Positions 46,535-54,888 of a stretch of 54,888 bases of DNA are shown here, piece by piece. The notes below the pieces were generated by a model. The model saw nothing but the letters and a program-made list of their open reading frames with translations. It made no database searches and was not told the DNA's origin. The stretch is from an uncultured beta proteobacterium (GTDB lineage Bacteria; Pseudomonadota; Gammaproteobacteria; Burkholderiales; Burkholderiaceae_C). Made by a program: the position numbers and the translations under genes. The stretch's first letter is position 1; the number at the start of each line of letters is the position of its first letter. The DNA is taken from positions 1-54,888 of the forward strand of contig CAIVHU010000062.1 of assembly GCA_903905735.1 (NCBI GenBank). The letters are read 5' to 3'.

Positions 46535-47059
46535 ATGGCTAAAGTACAAGCGAAGATGCAGGGCAAGGCTGAGGGTCCTGAGGACGGTTTGCGCGAGAAG
46601 ATGATCGCGATCAACCGTGTGACTAAGGTCGTCAAGGGTGGTCGTATCCTTGGCTTTGCAGCACTGACGGTGGTCGGTGACGGTGACGGCACGGTTGGCA
46701 TGGGCAAGGGGAAGTCGAAAGAAGTTCCTGCTGCTGTCCAAAAAGCCATGGAAGAAGCCCGCCGAAACATGACCAAGGTCGCGTTGAAAAATGGGTCCAT
46801 TCACCACAAAGTGTTTGGCCAGCACGGCGCTGCCTCGGTGATGATGGCCCCCGCTCCCAAAGGTACGGGCATTATTGCCGGTGGTCCGATGCGCGCGGTG
46901 TTCGAAGTGATTGGTATCACCGACATCGTTGCCAAGAGTCACGGCTCCAGCAACCCCTACAACATGGTTCGTGCAACACTCGACGCGTTGTCGCATGCAA
47001 CAACCCCGTCGGTGGTTGCTGCAAAGCGCGGCAAGACGATCGAAGAACTGTTTGCTTGA
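46535..47059 (+). CDS. rpsE: 30S ribosomal protein S5
   Basis: A 174-aa protein with the S5 signature [20 protein letters not shown] and [16 protein letters not shown]. Follows rplR by 17 nt. Confidence 0.98.
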   Translation: MAKVQAKMQGKAEGPEDGLREKMIAINRVTKVVKGGRILGFAALTVVGDGDGTVGMGKGKSKEVPAAVQKAMEEARRNMTKVALKNGSIHHKVFGQHGAASVMMAPAPKGTGIIAGGPMRAVFEVIGITDIVAKSHGSSNPYNMVRATLDALSHATTPSVVAAKRGKTIEELFA

Positions 47060-47073
47060 TTGGAGATCCAGAA

Positions 47074-47256
47074 ATGACTACCGAGAAAAAAGTAACAGTT
47101 CAACTGGTGCGCAGTCCAATCGGCTGCGCGGCATCTCACCGTGCGACCGTTCGTGGTTTGGGCTTGCGCAAGATGCGCAGCACCAGCGAGTTGGTTGATA
47201 CGCCTGAAGTGCGTGGCATGATTAACAAGATCAGTTATCTGGTCAAGGTGCTCTAA
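47074..47256 (+). CDS. rpmD: 50S ribosomal protein L30
   Basis: A 60-aa protein with [20 protein letters not shown] and [12 protein letters not shown]. The start at 47074 gives the standard length; six upstream in-frame codons overlap the leader. Confidence 0.96.
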   Translation: MTTEKKVTVQLVRSPIGCAASHRATVRGLGLRKMRSTSELVDTPEVRGMINKISYLVKVL

Positions 47257-47266
47257 GAGGTTCATG

Positions 47267-47698
47267 ATGGAATTGAATGGCATTAAGCCCGCTGGCGGCG
47301 CAAAGCATTACAAGCGCCGTGTCGGACGTGGTATTGGTTCTGGCTTGGGTAAAACAGCTGGTCGTGGCCACAAGGGTCAAAAGTCCCGCGCTGGTGGTTA
47401 CCACAAGGTTGGCTTTGAAGGCGGTCAGATGCCTATGCAGCGTCGCCTGCCGAAGCGCGGTTTCAAATCGGCTTTGTTGAAATTCAATGCTGAAGTCACG
47501 CTGACAGCGCTCAGCGCACTTGACGCGACTGAGGTCAATCTGATGGTTCTGAAGCAAGCTGGCTTGGTGGGTGAACTCGCCAAAGTTGTCAAGATCATCA
47601 AGACCGGCGAAATCAGCAAACCGGTTACCCTGTCGGGTATTGGTGCAACCGCAGCGGCCAAAGCAGCTATCGAAGCCGCTGGTGGTTCGCTGGTTTGA
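47267..47698 (+). CDS. rplO: 50S ribosomal protein L15
   Basis: A 143-aa protein beginning [20 protein letters not shown] with [17 protein letters not shown]. Two ATGs adjoin (47264 and 47267); the second is better spaced from AAGAGG. Confidence 0.97.
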   Translation: MELNGIKPAGGAKHYKRRVGRGIGSGLGKTAGRGHKGQKSRAGGYHKVGFEGGQMPMQRRLPKRGFKSALLKFNAEVTLTALSALDATEVNLMVLKQAGLVGELAKVVKIIKTGEISKPVTLSGIGATAAAKAAIEAAGGSLV

Positions 47699-47721
47699 TG
47701 TATTTACTGAGAAGACGGTAA

Positions 47722-49032
47722 GTGGCAACTAACTCAGTAACTGCAGCGAAAGCGGACAAGTACGGCGACTTGCGTCGTCGTCTGGTTTTTTTGCTGTTGG
47801 CGCTCGTGGTTTACCGTGTGGGTGCCCATATCCCGGTTCCAGGTATTGACGCTGCACAGTTGCAGCAGTTTTTCAAGGGACAGCAGGGTGGTATTTTGGG
47901 CATGTTTAACATGTTCTCTGGCGGTGCGTTGTCCCGCTTTACCATTTTCGCCCTGGGCATCATGCCTTATATCTCTGCATCGATCATCATGCAGTTGATG
48001 GGGTATGTGTTGCCTGCCTTTGAACAGTTGAAAAAAGAGGGCGAAGCAGGTCGCCGCAAAATCACGCAGTACACCCGTTATGGAACGCTGGGACTGGCAT
48101 TGTTTCAGTCGTTGGGTATTGCGGTTGCTTTGGAGAGCTCCGCTGGTCTGGTTATTTCTCCGGGTTTTGGGTTTCGTGTAACGGCGGTCGTGACCTTGAC
48201 TGCAGGCACGCTGTTCCTGATGTGGTTGGGTGAGCAAATTACGGAGCGAGGCCTTGGCAACGGGATCTCCATTCTGATTTTCGGCGGTATTGCCGCGGGT
48301 TTGCCGAACGCGATTGGTGGCTTGCTGGAGTTGGTGCGCACCGGAGCGATGAGCATCATTGTTTCCTTGTTCATCGTAATTCTTGTTGGGTTGGTAACGT
48401 ATTTCGTCGTTTTCGTAGAGCGTGGTCAGCGGAAGATCCTGGTCAATTACGCTAGACGGCAGGTTGGTAACAAGGTTTATGGCGGTCAGTCGTCGCACTT
48501 GCCCCTCAAATTAAACATGGCTGGCGTGATTCCTCCTATCTTCGCTTCGTCCATCATTCTGTTGCCCGCCACAATTGCTGGCTGGTTCAGCTCCGGTGAA
48601 TCGATGCGTTGGTTAAAAGATGTAGCGGGTTCCTTGTCGCCAGGCCAGCCGGTCTATGTGATGTTTTATGCTGCAGCGATTATCTTTTTCTGCTTTTTCT
48701 ATACAGCTTTGGTTTTCAACAGCAAAGAAACAGCGGATAACCTAAAAAAGAGCGGTGCGTTTGTGCCGGGTATTCGTCCTGGGGAAAATACAGCCAAATA
48801 CATTGACAAGATATTATTGCGTTTGACTTTCATTGGTGCAATCTACATCACTTTGGTGTGTTTGTTGCCAGAGTTCTTGATTTTGAAATACAACGTACCT
48901 TTTTACTTTGGTGGAACATCATTGTTGATCATTGTTGTTGTGACTATGGATTTCATGGCGCAAGTTCAGAATTACCTGATGTCCCAACAATACGAATCTT
49001 TATTAAAGAAGGCTAATTTCAAGGCTTCTTGA
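47722..49032 (+). CDS. secY: Preprotein translocase subunit SecY
   Basis: The 436-aa channel subunit of the Sec translocon, with ten membrane helices. Landmarks are [27 protein letters not shown], the cytosolic loop [24 protein letters not shown] [17 protein letters not shown], and [22 protein letters not shown] start at 47722 follows GAAGACGGTAA. It is in its normal place at the end of the spc operon. Confidence 0.98.
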   Translation: MATNSVTAAKADKYGDLRRRLVFLLLALVVYRVGAHIPVPGIDAAQLQQFFKGQQGGILGMFNMFSGGALSRFTIFALGIMPYISASIIMQLMGYVLPAFEQLKKEGEAGRRKITQYTRYGTLGLALFQSLGIAVALESSAGLVISPGFGFRVTAVVTLTAGTLFLMWLGEQITERGLGNGISILIFGGIAAGLPNAIGGLLELVRTGAMSIIVSLFIVILVGLVTYFVVFVERGQRKILVNYARRQVGNKVYGGQSSHLPLKLNMAGVIPPIFASSIILLPATIAGWFSSGESMRWLKDVAGSLSPGQPVYVMFYAAAIIFFCFFYTALVFNSKETADNLKKSGAFVPGIRPGENTAKYIDKILLRLTFIGAIYITLVCLLPEFLILKYNVPFYFGGTSLLIIVVVTMDFMAQVQNYLMSQQYESLLKKANFKAS

Positions 49033-49043
49033 GATGTAGATTT

Positions 49044-49262
49044 ATGGCAAAAGACGACGTTATTCAGATGCAAGGGGAGATTGTTGAAAATCTGCCCAAT
49101 GCAACATTCAGGGTCAAGTTGGAGAACGGGCACGTTGTGCTGGGGCATATTTCCGGGAAGATGCGAATGCACTATATCCGGATCTTGCCTGGTGACAAAG
49201 TCACGGTCGAATTGACGCCGTATGACTTGACTCGTGCTCGTATTGTCTTTAGAGCCAAGTAG
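49044..49262 (+). CDS. infA: Translation initiation factor IF-1
   Basis: A 72-aa S1/OB-fold protein starting [20 protein letters not shown] and ending [13 protein letters not shown]. Located between secY and rpmJ, the usual betaproteobacterial arrangement. The start at 49044 excludes five in-frame codons. Confidence 0.98.
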   Translation: MAKDDVIQMQGEIVENLPNATFRVKLENGHVVLGHISGKMRMHYIRILPGDKVTVELTPYDLTRARIVFRAK

Positions 49263-49296
49263 TTGTGATTTTTATCGAATCGTTTAGGAGAATGCA

Positions 49297-49410
49297 ATGA
49301 AGGTTTCGGCCTCGGTTAAAAAAATTTGCCGCAACTGCAAGATTATTCGGCGCAAGGGTGTGGTTCGCGTGATCTGTACCGATCCGCGCCACAAGCAGCG
49401 TCAGGGTTAA
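49297..49410 (+). CDS. rpmJ: 50S ribosomal protein L36
   Basis: A 37-aa protein ([19 protein letters not shown] at the start, KQRQG at the end). It has the zinc ribbon ligands Cys11, Cys14, Cys27 and His32, so this is the zinc-binding C+ form. TTTAGGAGAATGCA precedes the ATG. Found by reading the gap between infA and rpsM. Confidence 0.97.
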   Translation: MKVSASVKKICRNCKIIRRKGVVRVICTDPRHKQRQG

Positions 49411-49434
49411 TTGCAAGAGTAATAGAGGAACAAA

Positions 49435-49800
49435 ATGGCACGCATCGCTGGTATTAATATTCCCCCACAGAAACATTCCGAAATTGGTTTGACTGCCATT
49501 TTTGGTGTGGGACGCAGTCGCGCACGCAAAATCTGTGAAGCTTGTGGCATCGACTACGCCAAGAAGATCAAAGATCTCTCTGATGCCGATCTGGAGAAGT
49601 TGCGCGACGAAGTCGCCAAGTTCACCATTGAGGGTGATCTTCGCAGAGAGACGACCATGAACATCAAGCGTTTGATGGACATCGGTTGCTATCGTGGCTT
49701 CCGTCATCGTCGCGGCTTGCCGCTTCGTGGTCAGCGTACCCGAACCAATGCGCGCACCCGCAAAGGTCCGCGTAAAGCGGCCGCCTCGCTCAAGAAATAA
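49435..49800 (+). CDS. rpsM: 30S ribosomal protein S13
   Basis: A 121-aa protein beginning [20 protein letters not shown] with [20 protein letters not shown]. It opens the alpha operon. Only 24 nt separate it from rpmJ, so the long pseudoknot leader that S4 binds in E. coli does not fit here. Confidence 0.98.
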   Translation: MARIAGINIPPQKHSEIGLTAIFGVGRSRARKICEACGIDYAKKIKDLSDADLEKLRDEVAKFTIEGDLRRETTMNIKRLMDIGCYRGFRHRRGLPLRGQRTRTNARTRKGPRKAAASLKK

Positions 49801-49819
49801 TACTGTCTGAAGGATAACC

Positions 49820-50224
49820 ATGGCAAAAGCTCCAGCCAATAACGCCGCACAACGGGTGCGCAAGAAAGTCCGCAAGAACGTTGCGGACGGTATTGCCCAC
49901 GTTCACGCGTCGTTCAACAACACGATCATCACGATTACTGACCGGCAGGGTAACTCTCTGTCTTGGGCCTCCTCTGGTGGCCAAGGATTCAAAGGTTCCC
50001 GGAAGTCAACTCCGTTTGCGGCGCAGGTCGCGTCAGAGGTGGCTGGCCGTGCCGCGATCGAACAGGGGATCAAGAACCTCGATGTTGAGATCAAGGGCCC
50101 TGGTCCAGGTCGTGAGTCGTCGGTCAGGGCGCTGGCAGCTTTGGGTATCCGCATCAACATGATTGCTGATGTGACGCCCGTGCCTCACAACGGTTGTCGC
50201 CCTCAAAAGCGTCGCCGGATCTAA
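49820..50224 (+). CDS. rpsK: 30S ribosomal protein S11
   Basis: A 134-aa protein with [19 protein letters not shown] and the C-terminal [16 protein letters not shown], as in S11. Confidence 0.98.
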   Translation: MAKAPANNAAQRVRKKVRKNVADGIAHVHASFNNTIITITDRQGNSLSWASSGGQGFKGSRKSTPFAAQVASEVAGRAAIEQGIKNLDVEIKGPGPGRESSVRALAALGIRINMIADVTPVPHNGCRPQKRRRI

Positions 50225-50244
50225 TTTTCAACTCAAGCCCACCG

Positions 50245-50261
50245 CCACGGTACCTCCGTGG
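50245..50261 (+). promoter_or_regulatory. Hairpin between rpsK and rpsD
   Basis: CCACGG (50245-50250), a 5-nt loop and CCGTGG (50256-50261) form a perfect 6-bp stem in the 76-nt rpsK-rpsD gap. No T run follows, so it is not a terminator; it may be an RNA-processing or protein-binding site. Confidence 0.45.
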
Positions 50262-50300
50262 CTCCCGCTCAACGCGGTAGATGACTAAAAGGATATTCAA

Positions 50301-50924
50301 GTGGCACGTTACCTAGGCCCCAAAGCCAAACTCTCTCGCCGTGAAGGCACGGACCTGTTTCTCAAGAGCGCACGGCGCTCCATTGGCGACAAGGCTAAAT
50401 TCGATTCCAAACCTGGGCAACACGGACGTACCTCCGGGGCTCGTACCTCAGACTTTGGTCTGCAGTTGCGTGAGAAACAAAAGGTTAAACGGATGTATGG
50501 CGTGTTGGAGAAGCAGTTCCGCCGTTACTTTGAAGAGGCTGACCGCCGCAAAGGTAACACTGGTTCCAACTTGTTGTTTTTGCTCGAAGCGCGTTTGGAC
50601 AATGTTGTTTATCGCATGGGCTTCGGCTCAACCCGTGCTGAAGCCCGTCAATTGGTGTCACACAAGGCGGTCCTCGTCAATGGCAAGTCGGTCAACATTC
50701 CGTCTTACATGGTGAAGGTCGGGGATGTTCTGTCTATTCGTGAGAAGTCGGCCAAGCAAAACCGGGTTGTAGAAGCTTTACAGTTGGCTGCGCAGGTTGG
50801 TATGCCTGCCTGGGTTGATGTCAATGCGGAGAAAGTTACGGGCGTGTTCAAGGCTGTGCCGGATCGCGACCAGTTTGCTGCGGATATCAACGAGTCGTTG
50901 ATCGTGGAACTGTACTCGCGCTAA
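50301..50924 (+). CDS. rpsD: 30S ribosomal protein S4
   Basis: A 207-aa S4 beginning [20 protein letters not shown] with [23 protein letters not shown] as the S4 RNA-binding domain. The GTG at 50301 follows AAAAGGATATTCAA. It lacks the N-terminal Cys ligand set of zinc-binding S4. It is the likely feedback regulator of the alpha operon. Confidence 0.98.
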   Translation: MARYLGPKAKLSRREGTDLFLKSARRSIGDKAKFDSKPGQHGRTSGARTSDFGLQLREKQKVKRMYGVLEKQFRRYFEEADRRKGNTGSNLLFLLEARLDNVVYRMGFGSTRAEARQLVSHKAVLVNGKSVNIPSYMVKVGDVLSIREKSAKQNRVVEALQLAAQVGMPAWVDVNAEKVTGVFKAVPDRDQFAADINESLIVELYSR

Positions 50925-50952
50925 CTTGCTCTTTGTTACGGGTGTGAGATAC

Positions 50953-50968
50953 GGGCCTGAAAAGGCCC
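50953..50968 (+). promoter_or_regulatory. GAAA-tetraloop hairpin upstream of rpoA
   Basis: GGGCCT-GAAA-AGGCCC is a perfect 6-bp stem closed by a GNRA tetraloop, in the 102-nt gap between rpsD and rpoA. The run after it is ATGTTTGTCTAG, too poor in T for a strong terminator. A weak attenuator or processing site is possible. Confidence 0.45.
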
Positions 50969-51026
50969 ATGTTTGTCTAGTCAGCCTTACCGATGTAACG
51001 AATCGGGGGTATTGAGAGGAAAGTTC

Positions 51027-52016
51027 ATGCAAAGTAGTTTGTTAAAGCCCAAAGCAGTCCAAGTTGAGCAGCTGTCTTCACATCGGGCAAAGGTCGTACT
51101 AGAGCCTTTCGAGCGCGGATACGGTCACACTTTGGGCAATGCCTTGCGTCGGGTTCTGCTGTCTTCCATGCCGGGATATGCTCCCACTGAAGTCACGATC
51201 GCTGGCGTGTTACATGAATATTCGTCCATCGATGGTGTTCATGAAGACGTCGTCAACATCCTTTTGAATCTTAAAGGTGTGGTCTTCAAGTTGCATAACC
51301 GCGACGAAGTGACGCTCAGCTTGCGCAAGGATATTGAGGGTGTCGTGTCAGCTGCAGACATTCAGACACCTCATGATGTCGAGATCGTTAATCCGGACCA
51401 CATCATCGCCAACTTGGCTGCGGGCGGCAAGCTTGACATGCAGATCAAGGTTGAAAAGGGTCGTGGATATGTTCCAGGTACCTTGCGCCGCCATGGCGAT
51501 GAGTCTTCGAAGTCTATCGGGCGTATTGTCTTGGATGCTTCTTTCTCGCCAGTGCGACGTGTCAGTTACACGGTGGAAAGCGCTCGCGTTGAGCAGCGCA
51601 CCGATCTGGATAAGCTGATTCTTGACATTGAAACTAACGGTGCGATTTCTGCTGAGGACGCGGTGCGCGCATCTGCAAAGATTCTCGTAGAGCAACTGGC
51701 AGTTTTTGCTCAGCTTGAGGGTGGTGACATCGACGCAATTGTTTCACCGGCTTCTCGCGGTAATGCCCAGTTCGATCCCGTATTGCTGCGTCCTGTGGAT
51801 GAGTTGGAGTTGACCGTACGTTCTGCCAACTGCCTCAAAGCAGAAAATATTTATTACATTGGTGACCTCATTCAGCGCACTGAAAACGAGTTGTTGAAGA
51901 CACCTAATTTGGGACGCAAATCCCTGAATGAAATCAAGGAAGTTTTGGCATCCAGAGGATTGACTCTAGGCATGAAGCTTGAGAGTTGGCCACCGGCGGC
52001 ACTTGAAAAGCGTTGA
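51027..52016 (+). CDS. rpoA: RNA polymerase subunit alpha
   Basis: A 329-aa subunit. The N-terminal domain includes [20 protein letters not shown], the linker is at about 235-250, and the C-terminal domain has [19 protein letters not shown], which contacts UP elements and activators. The start at 51027 follows GAGAGGAAAGTTC and gives the standard length. Confidence 0.98.
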   Translation: MQSSLLKPKAVQVEQLSSHRAKVVLEPFERGYGHTLGNALRRVLLSSMPGYAPTEVTIAGVLHEYSSIDGVHEDVVNILLNLKGVVFKLHNRDEVTLSLRKDIEGVVSAADIQTPHDVEIVNPDHIIANLAAGGKLDMQIKVEKGRGYVPGTLRRHGDESSKSIGRIVLDASFSPVRRVSYTVESARVEQRTDLDKLILDIETNGAISAEDAVRASAKILVEQLAVFAQLEGGDIDAIVSPASRGNAQFDPVLLRPVDELELTVRSANCLKAENIYYIGDLIQRTENELLKTPNLGRKSLNEIKEVLASRGLTLGMKLESWPPAALEKR

Positions 52017-52079
52017 TACCCAGCGCGCTCCAGACAGTACCTGACACGGCTGTTTGTCATACAAATAAAGGAAATACTT

Positions 52080-52475
52080 ATGCGTCACGGACTAGGATTA
52101 CGTAAACTGAATCGAACATCGTCACATCGTTTGGCGATGCTACGAAATATGATGAACTCGCTCATTGAGCATGAAGTCATTAAGACGACTGTGCCAAAAG
52201 CCAAAGAGCTACGACGCGTCGTTGAGCCCATGATCACGTTGGCTAAGGAAGCCACGGTGGCCAATCGGCGTCTGGCGTTCGATCGACTGCGGGATCGGGA
52301 CAGTGTGGTGAAATTGTTCAATGAGCTTGGCCCGCGTTTCAAGACACGTCCGGGTGGCTATACACGTATTTTGAAGATGGGATACCGCGTTGGCGACAAC
52401 GCGCCGATGGCATTGGTTGAGCTGGTTGATCGGGCACCTATCGAAGGCATACAGGATGGCAGCATCGCTGAATAG
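52080..52475 (+). CDS. rplQ: 50S ribosomal protein L17
   Basis: A 131-aa protein beginning [20 protein letters not shown] and including [20 protein letters not shown]. Last gene of the alpha operon; AAAGGAAATACTT precedes the ATG. Confidence 0.98.
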   Translation: MRHGLGLRKLNRTSSHRLAMLRNMMNSLIEHEVIKTTVPKAKELRRVVEPMITLAKEATVANRRLAFDRLRDRDSVVKLFNELGPRFKTRPGGYTRILKMGYRVGDNAPMALVELVDRAPIEGIQDGSIAE

Positions 52476-52494
52476 GTTACAATATTACTATTAA

Positions 52495-52571
<77 letters not shown>

Positions 52572-52600
52572 ATAAAATCAAGCACTTAGCTTGAATCAAA

Positions 52601-52623
52601 AGCCCGCTTAATGCGGGTTTTTT
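52601..52623 (+). terminator. Rho-independent terminator after tRNA-fMet
   Basis: CCCGC (52603-52607), loop TTAAT, GCGGG (52613-52617) followed by TTTTTTG. It ends the rplQ/tRNA transcript 30 nt after the tRNA. Confidence 0.85.
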
Positions 52624-52625
52624 GT

Positions 52626-52663
52626 TTTGTGACGAGGTTTGTGACGAGGTCTGTGTCGTCACA
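52626..52663 (+). repeat. Tandem 12-nt repeats and inverted repeat next to tRNA
   Basis: TTTGTGACGAGG occurs twice in tandem (52626-52637 and 52638-52649). The second unit also pairs with a downstream arm: TGTGACGA (52640-52647), 8 nt, TCGTCACA (52656-52663). This could be an integrase or protein-binding array at the edge of the accessory region. Confidence 0.6.
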
Positions 52664-52865
52664 GAATTTTGCGATTCGCTAATCGACCTTTGGGTTTGTG
52701 GCGGGCATAGCACGTAGCTTTATCGGTGTGGCAAAGGTCTTTCAGGACTTCAGGAAGTTCTTCGTTGCCACATAGCTGGCATTCGTCGGTGCCAGCTATG
52801 TGGCCGTGGCAGCCGTTGAACATGAAAGAAAGCCTGCGAGACTGCACTGGGCCAGTTGCCGACAT
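52659..52865 (-). CDS. Possible small Cys-rich protein or gene fragment
   Basis: A 68-residue frame with HIAGTDECQLCGNEELP and DLCHTDKATCYARHKP, a possible two-half zinc-binding pattern. Directly upstream another frame (52750-52953) begins with KGFSFDRHISASSNRTFVNVGN, which also looks protein-like, so one gene may have been split by a frameshift near 52860. I recognise neither. The 52628-53037 region holds nothing else beyond the repeats noted; the lower GC content matches the NTPase gene upstream. Confidence 0.35.
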   Translation of the reverse strand: MSATGPVQSRRLSFMFNGCHGHIAGTDECQLCGNEELPEVLKDLCHTDKATCYARHKPKGRLANRKIL

Positions 52866-53037
52866 TCACGAATGTCCGGTTACTGGACGCTGAAATATGG
52901 CGATCAAAGCTGAAACCTTTACGTGCGATTGATTTCTGGACCACGCAATACATTTCAGCCCAATAGCTGCAAATGAAGGCCGTTACGATGTGGCGTATAG
53001 CTCGTAAGCACCAAAGACTCTCTTCTGCGTCATGCCG

Positions 53038-54822
53038 TTAACTATCAACGTCGCTGAAGATAGATCGGGACTCCGCTGCTTGAGTGGAGGTGCCTGACGG
53101 CACATTTGCGAAGAAGCTGTCATCGCTATCTTCGTCAGATTTCCTCGCCCTGACCACATCCTTCGCCTCACTTATTGAGTGCTCAAGATCCTGCAGTAAG
53201 TCAATTACGTGACTGTCCTCCCCAACGTATTGCAACTTCCGCACAAACTCGTCCACCTTTGAAAATTGGTCATCGATATCAGAGTCTGCATCAGCATCGT
53301 CTGCCAAGCTCGAGATTTTTGATGGGATCTCATCCTGCAACATTCCAATGAGCCTAAATGTCAGCTGAATCAGTTCGCGCGCCTTAAACAAGGCAAGAAT
53401 CTCGTCGTCGGATAGGAAGGAAAGGTCCAAGTGATAGGTTGAAGCGTCGACAAGGGCATCGCAAGTGGCTTTCCGATTGCCTTCATCAAGAAGTCCATAT
53501 GACGACGCCTTCGCCCTAAATCGAACCTCGGCAAAGCGCACAATGTCTAGCCAAGGGCGCGGCGATCCCTCGCGAGCCACCAAGTCAGGATCCAACGCCA
53601 AGACGCGACGGACAATTTCTTCTGTCGCCCGCCTATTTAAGAACTGGAACAGAAGTTCATTGAGTTCTCGCTCGTCAGGAATTTCAAGAAGGCGGGTTAC
53701 CAGCGTTTCAAAACTTCTGGCCGGAACCACGACCGCATCCTTCACTGCAGGAACTCCTTCGCAAATTGCCTCCGCTAAGACTGTCTCAATCTTTGCTCCA
53801 ACTAGATAGAGGTCAACTAAATCCGGTCTGGAACTAAGAATGCTGGATATCGCGTCCGAAAATGTGGGATGAACGAACGACCAGCAAAGGTGACCACTGT
53901 CCTCGCGCTTAATCAAGTAGGATCCATCTAGCCGTTCCAGAGACTGTGCAATTGATGCCACAGTGGTGCCGTATTTGTCAGCGACCAACTTGCAATCCTC
54001 ACCAGCGACGTTTCGCACAGGAAGTTTTGAACGGGCGAGAAAGACGAGTGTCATGGCCGCCTGATGAGCCTCTGTCAGTTCAAGAAATGTCCTTCTCAAG
54101 AACTCATCTGGTGACCGAACGAATCGAACAAGATCCTCAGGTATCTGGTGGATACCCGTTGTGTACATTGGATTTCCCAGTCGCCTGGCAATCTCTGGGA
54201 GAAGAGTTTGTTCCTCGGAAAGCGTCTGAAGATGCGGCTTAATCGATTGTTTCCACTGGCCGTCTTGCTCACCGGCTTTGACGTGGTTATAGAGAATCTG
54301 CTGTCTTTCTTCGGGCGTTAAACTGCCAACATATACAAGCGCTTTTTTGCTCTCAAGCAGCGGATGATTGCGAGTACCCAGTTTGTACGCTGCTTCGTTC
54401 CATATATGTGTGCGCGAAGTTAGGATGAAGTGATTGCCATCTTCCATGGCTGCCTTGATCTTTGGCATGAACTCAATCCATGCGTCTACGTAGTCCTCTC
54501 GCAATTGATTCGGTCCGAATGCATCATCCACCCAGAACAATCGTTTACATTCGTGCGGGTTCCAGTGCAATCGCAACTCCAAGGGGCCTTCGCACTTGAT
54601 GCAATCCAATCTCTCTGAATCAATGGCCATCGTTGCTAGTATTGCGGCGAGCATGGACTTGCCCGTCGCTGGCGCGCCAAGCAACAGGACAAGCTTATGC
54701 TCAGCAAGAGCACGAACACCTGTCCTATGTGCCATAGTGGGCACATAGTGAGTGTGATCAACGAATTTGATGGCCTGCTGGTCAAGCTCCGTGATGGTTG
54801 TGGCGGCAAAGATGCAAAGCAA
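53038..54822 (-). CDS. nSTAND3-like P-loop NTPase, probable defence protein
   Basis: A 594-aa NTPase of the STAND group. Walker A is GAPATGKS (49-56), Walker B is LFWVDDAF (Asp 99-100), and FILTSRTHIW is a sensor-like strand. After the NTPase comes a helical winged-helix-like part and a long helical region with an acidic, Ser/Asp-rich C-terminus (DEDSDDSFF). STAND NTPases of this type often carry an N-terminal nuclease or other effector and act in anti-phage defence. None is visible here. The frame is open to a TTG at 54822; an ATG at 54735 is the first Met but cuts into the conserved region before the P-loop. Base composition is lower in GC than upstream genes. Confidence 0.7.
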   Translation of the reverse strand: MLCIFAATTITELDQQAIKFVDHTHYVPTMAHRTGVRALAEHKLVLLLGAPATGKSMLAAILATMAIDSERLDCIKCEGPLELRLHWNPHECKRLFWVDDAFGPNQLREDYVDAWIEFMPKIKAAMEDGNHFILTSRTHIWNEAAYKLGTRNHPLLESKKALVYVGSLTPEERQQILYNHVKAGEQDGQWKQSIKPHLQTLSEEQTLLPEIARRLGNPMYTTGIHQIPEDLVRFVRSPDEFLRRTFLELTEAHQAAMTLVFLARSKLPVRNVAGEDCKLVADKYGTTVASIAQSLERLDGSYLIKREDSGHLCWSFVHPTFSDAISSILSSRPDLVDLYLVGAKIETVLAEAICEGVPAVKDAVVVPARSFETLVTRLLEIPDERELNELLFQFLNRRATEEIVRRVLALDPDLVAREGSPRPWLDIVRFAEVRFRAKASSYGLLDEGNRKATCDALVDASTYHLDLSFLSDDEILALFKARELIQLTFRLIGMLQDEIPSKISSLADDADADSDIDDQFSKVDEFVRKLQYVGEDSHVIDLLQDLEHSISEAKDVVRARKSDEDSDDSFFANVPSGTSTQAAESRSIFSDVDS

Positions 54823-54855
54823 AACGGCACCGGTATGACTACAGGTGCCGTTTTT
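54821..54855. terminator. Bidirectional terminator-like hairpin at the NTPase 5' end
   Basis: AAAACGGCACC (54821-54831) and GGTGCCGTTTT (54844-54854) form an 11-bp stem with a 12-nt loop and flanking A and T runs on both sides. It could end transcripts from either direction. It overlaps the possible TTG start of the NTPase gene, which is unusual for a coding start. Confidence 0.75.
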
Positions 54856-54888
54856 GCCTTCAGTGTTGGGTATCGGTATTGATCAGAA

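Noticed and set aside
54697..54882. Plus-strand 61-codon frame at the right edge
   Set aside because: Antisense to the NTPase 5' end and covering the terminator hairpin; no RBS or motif, although truncation by the window edge prevents certainty.

Overview
The window comes from a high-GC betaproteobacterium, most likely Comamonadaceae and Rhodoferax-like. Support for this is the gene content and order (DUF3567 and DUF3108 genes, PhaM, an OxyR-Dyp peroxidase-ubiA-proC cluster, and a ribosomal protein cluster that begins at rplN) together with a short hairpin repeat family that I associate with this family. The assignment is an inference from protein character, not from a database search.

Layout. 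1-9005: metabolic and housekeeping genes on both strands (glycolate oxidase GlcD fragment, LysR regulator, phosphatidylserine decarboxylase, EamA exporter, TlpA-like thioredoxin, transglutaminase, purU, DUF3567, DUF3108, MarC, VOC protein). 9139-9390: remnant of an FAD-dependent oxidoreductase. 9445-13393: copper-handling module (two DUF2946 proteins, PCu(A)C chaperone, OprC/NosA-like TonB-dependent receptor), followed by a Crp/Fnr regulator. 14178-17987: fused TRAP permease, its binding protein and a divergent SDR dehydrogenase. 18063-20120: PhaM and a FIST-domain protein. 20190-21954: J-domain protein and membrane protein. 22032-27090: two-gene defence-like operon, with a 1290-aa restriction-methylase of Eco57I/type IIG type and a DUF4143 ATPase under a palindromic, possibly leaderless promoter. 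27139-32675: ggt, then tgt, an HD-GYP gene and queA (queuosine synthesis). 32863-36527: OmpA-like lipoprotein, a small unknown, recG and a DUF2007 protein. 36575-43441: oxyR, Dyp peroxidase, ubiA, proC, then glpK and glpD divergent. 43612-52475: spc and alpha ribosomal operons from rplN to rplQ, including secY, infA, rpmJ and rpoA. 52495-52571: initiator tRNA-fMet with terminator. 52626-end: visibly more AT-rich accessory DNA with an nSTAND-type P-loop NTPase.

The feature that stands out is the number of short palindromic repeats. Ten copies of one roughly 45-nt hairpin family are seen. Most are intergenic, some supply the stop codon of the gene before them, and two lie in frame inside recG and ubiA. 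A different REP-like palindrome of exactly 60 nt sits in frame inside queA, and a third repeat-like block sits in recG. Three conserved enzymes therefore appear to carry peptide segments made from repeat DNA, comparable in principle to Rickettsia palindromic elements. The best candidates for new biology are these in-frame repeats, the methylase/DUF4143 operon with its start-codon palindrome, and the tRNA-adjacent NTPase that may have lost an N-terminal effector domain.
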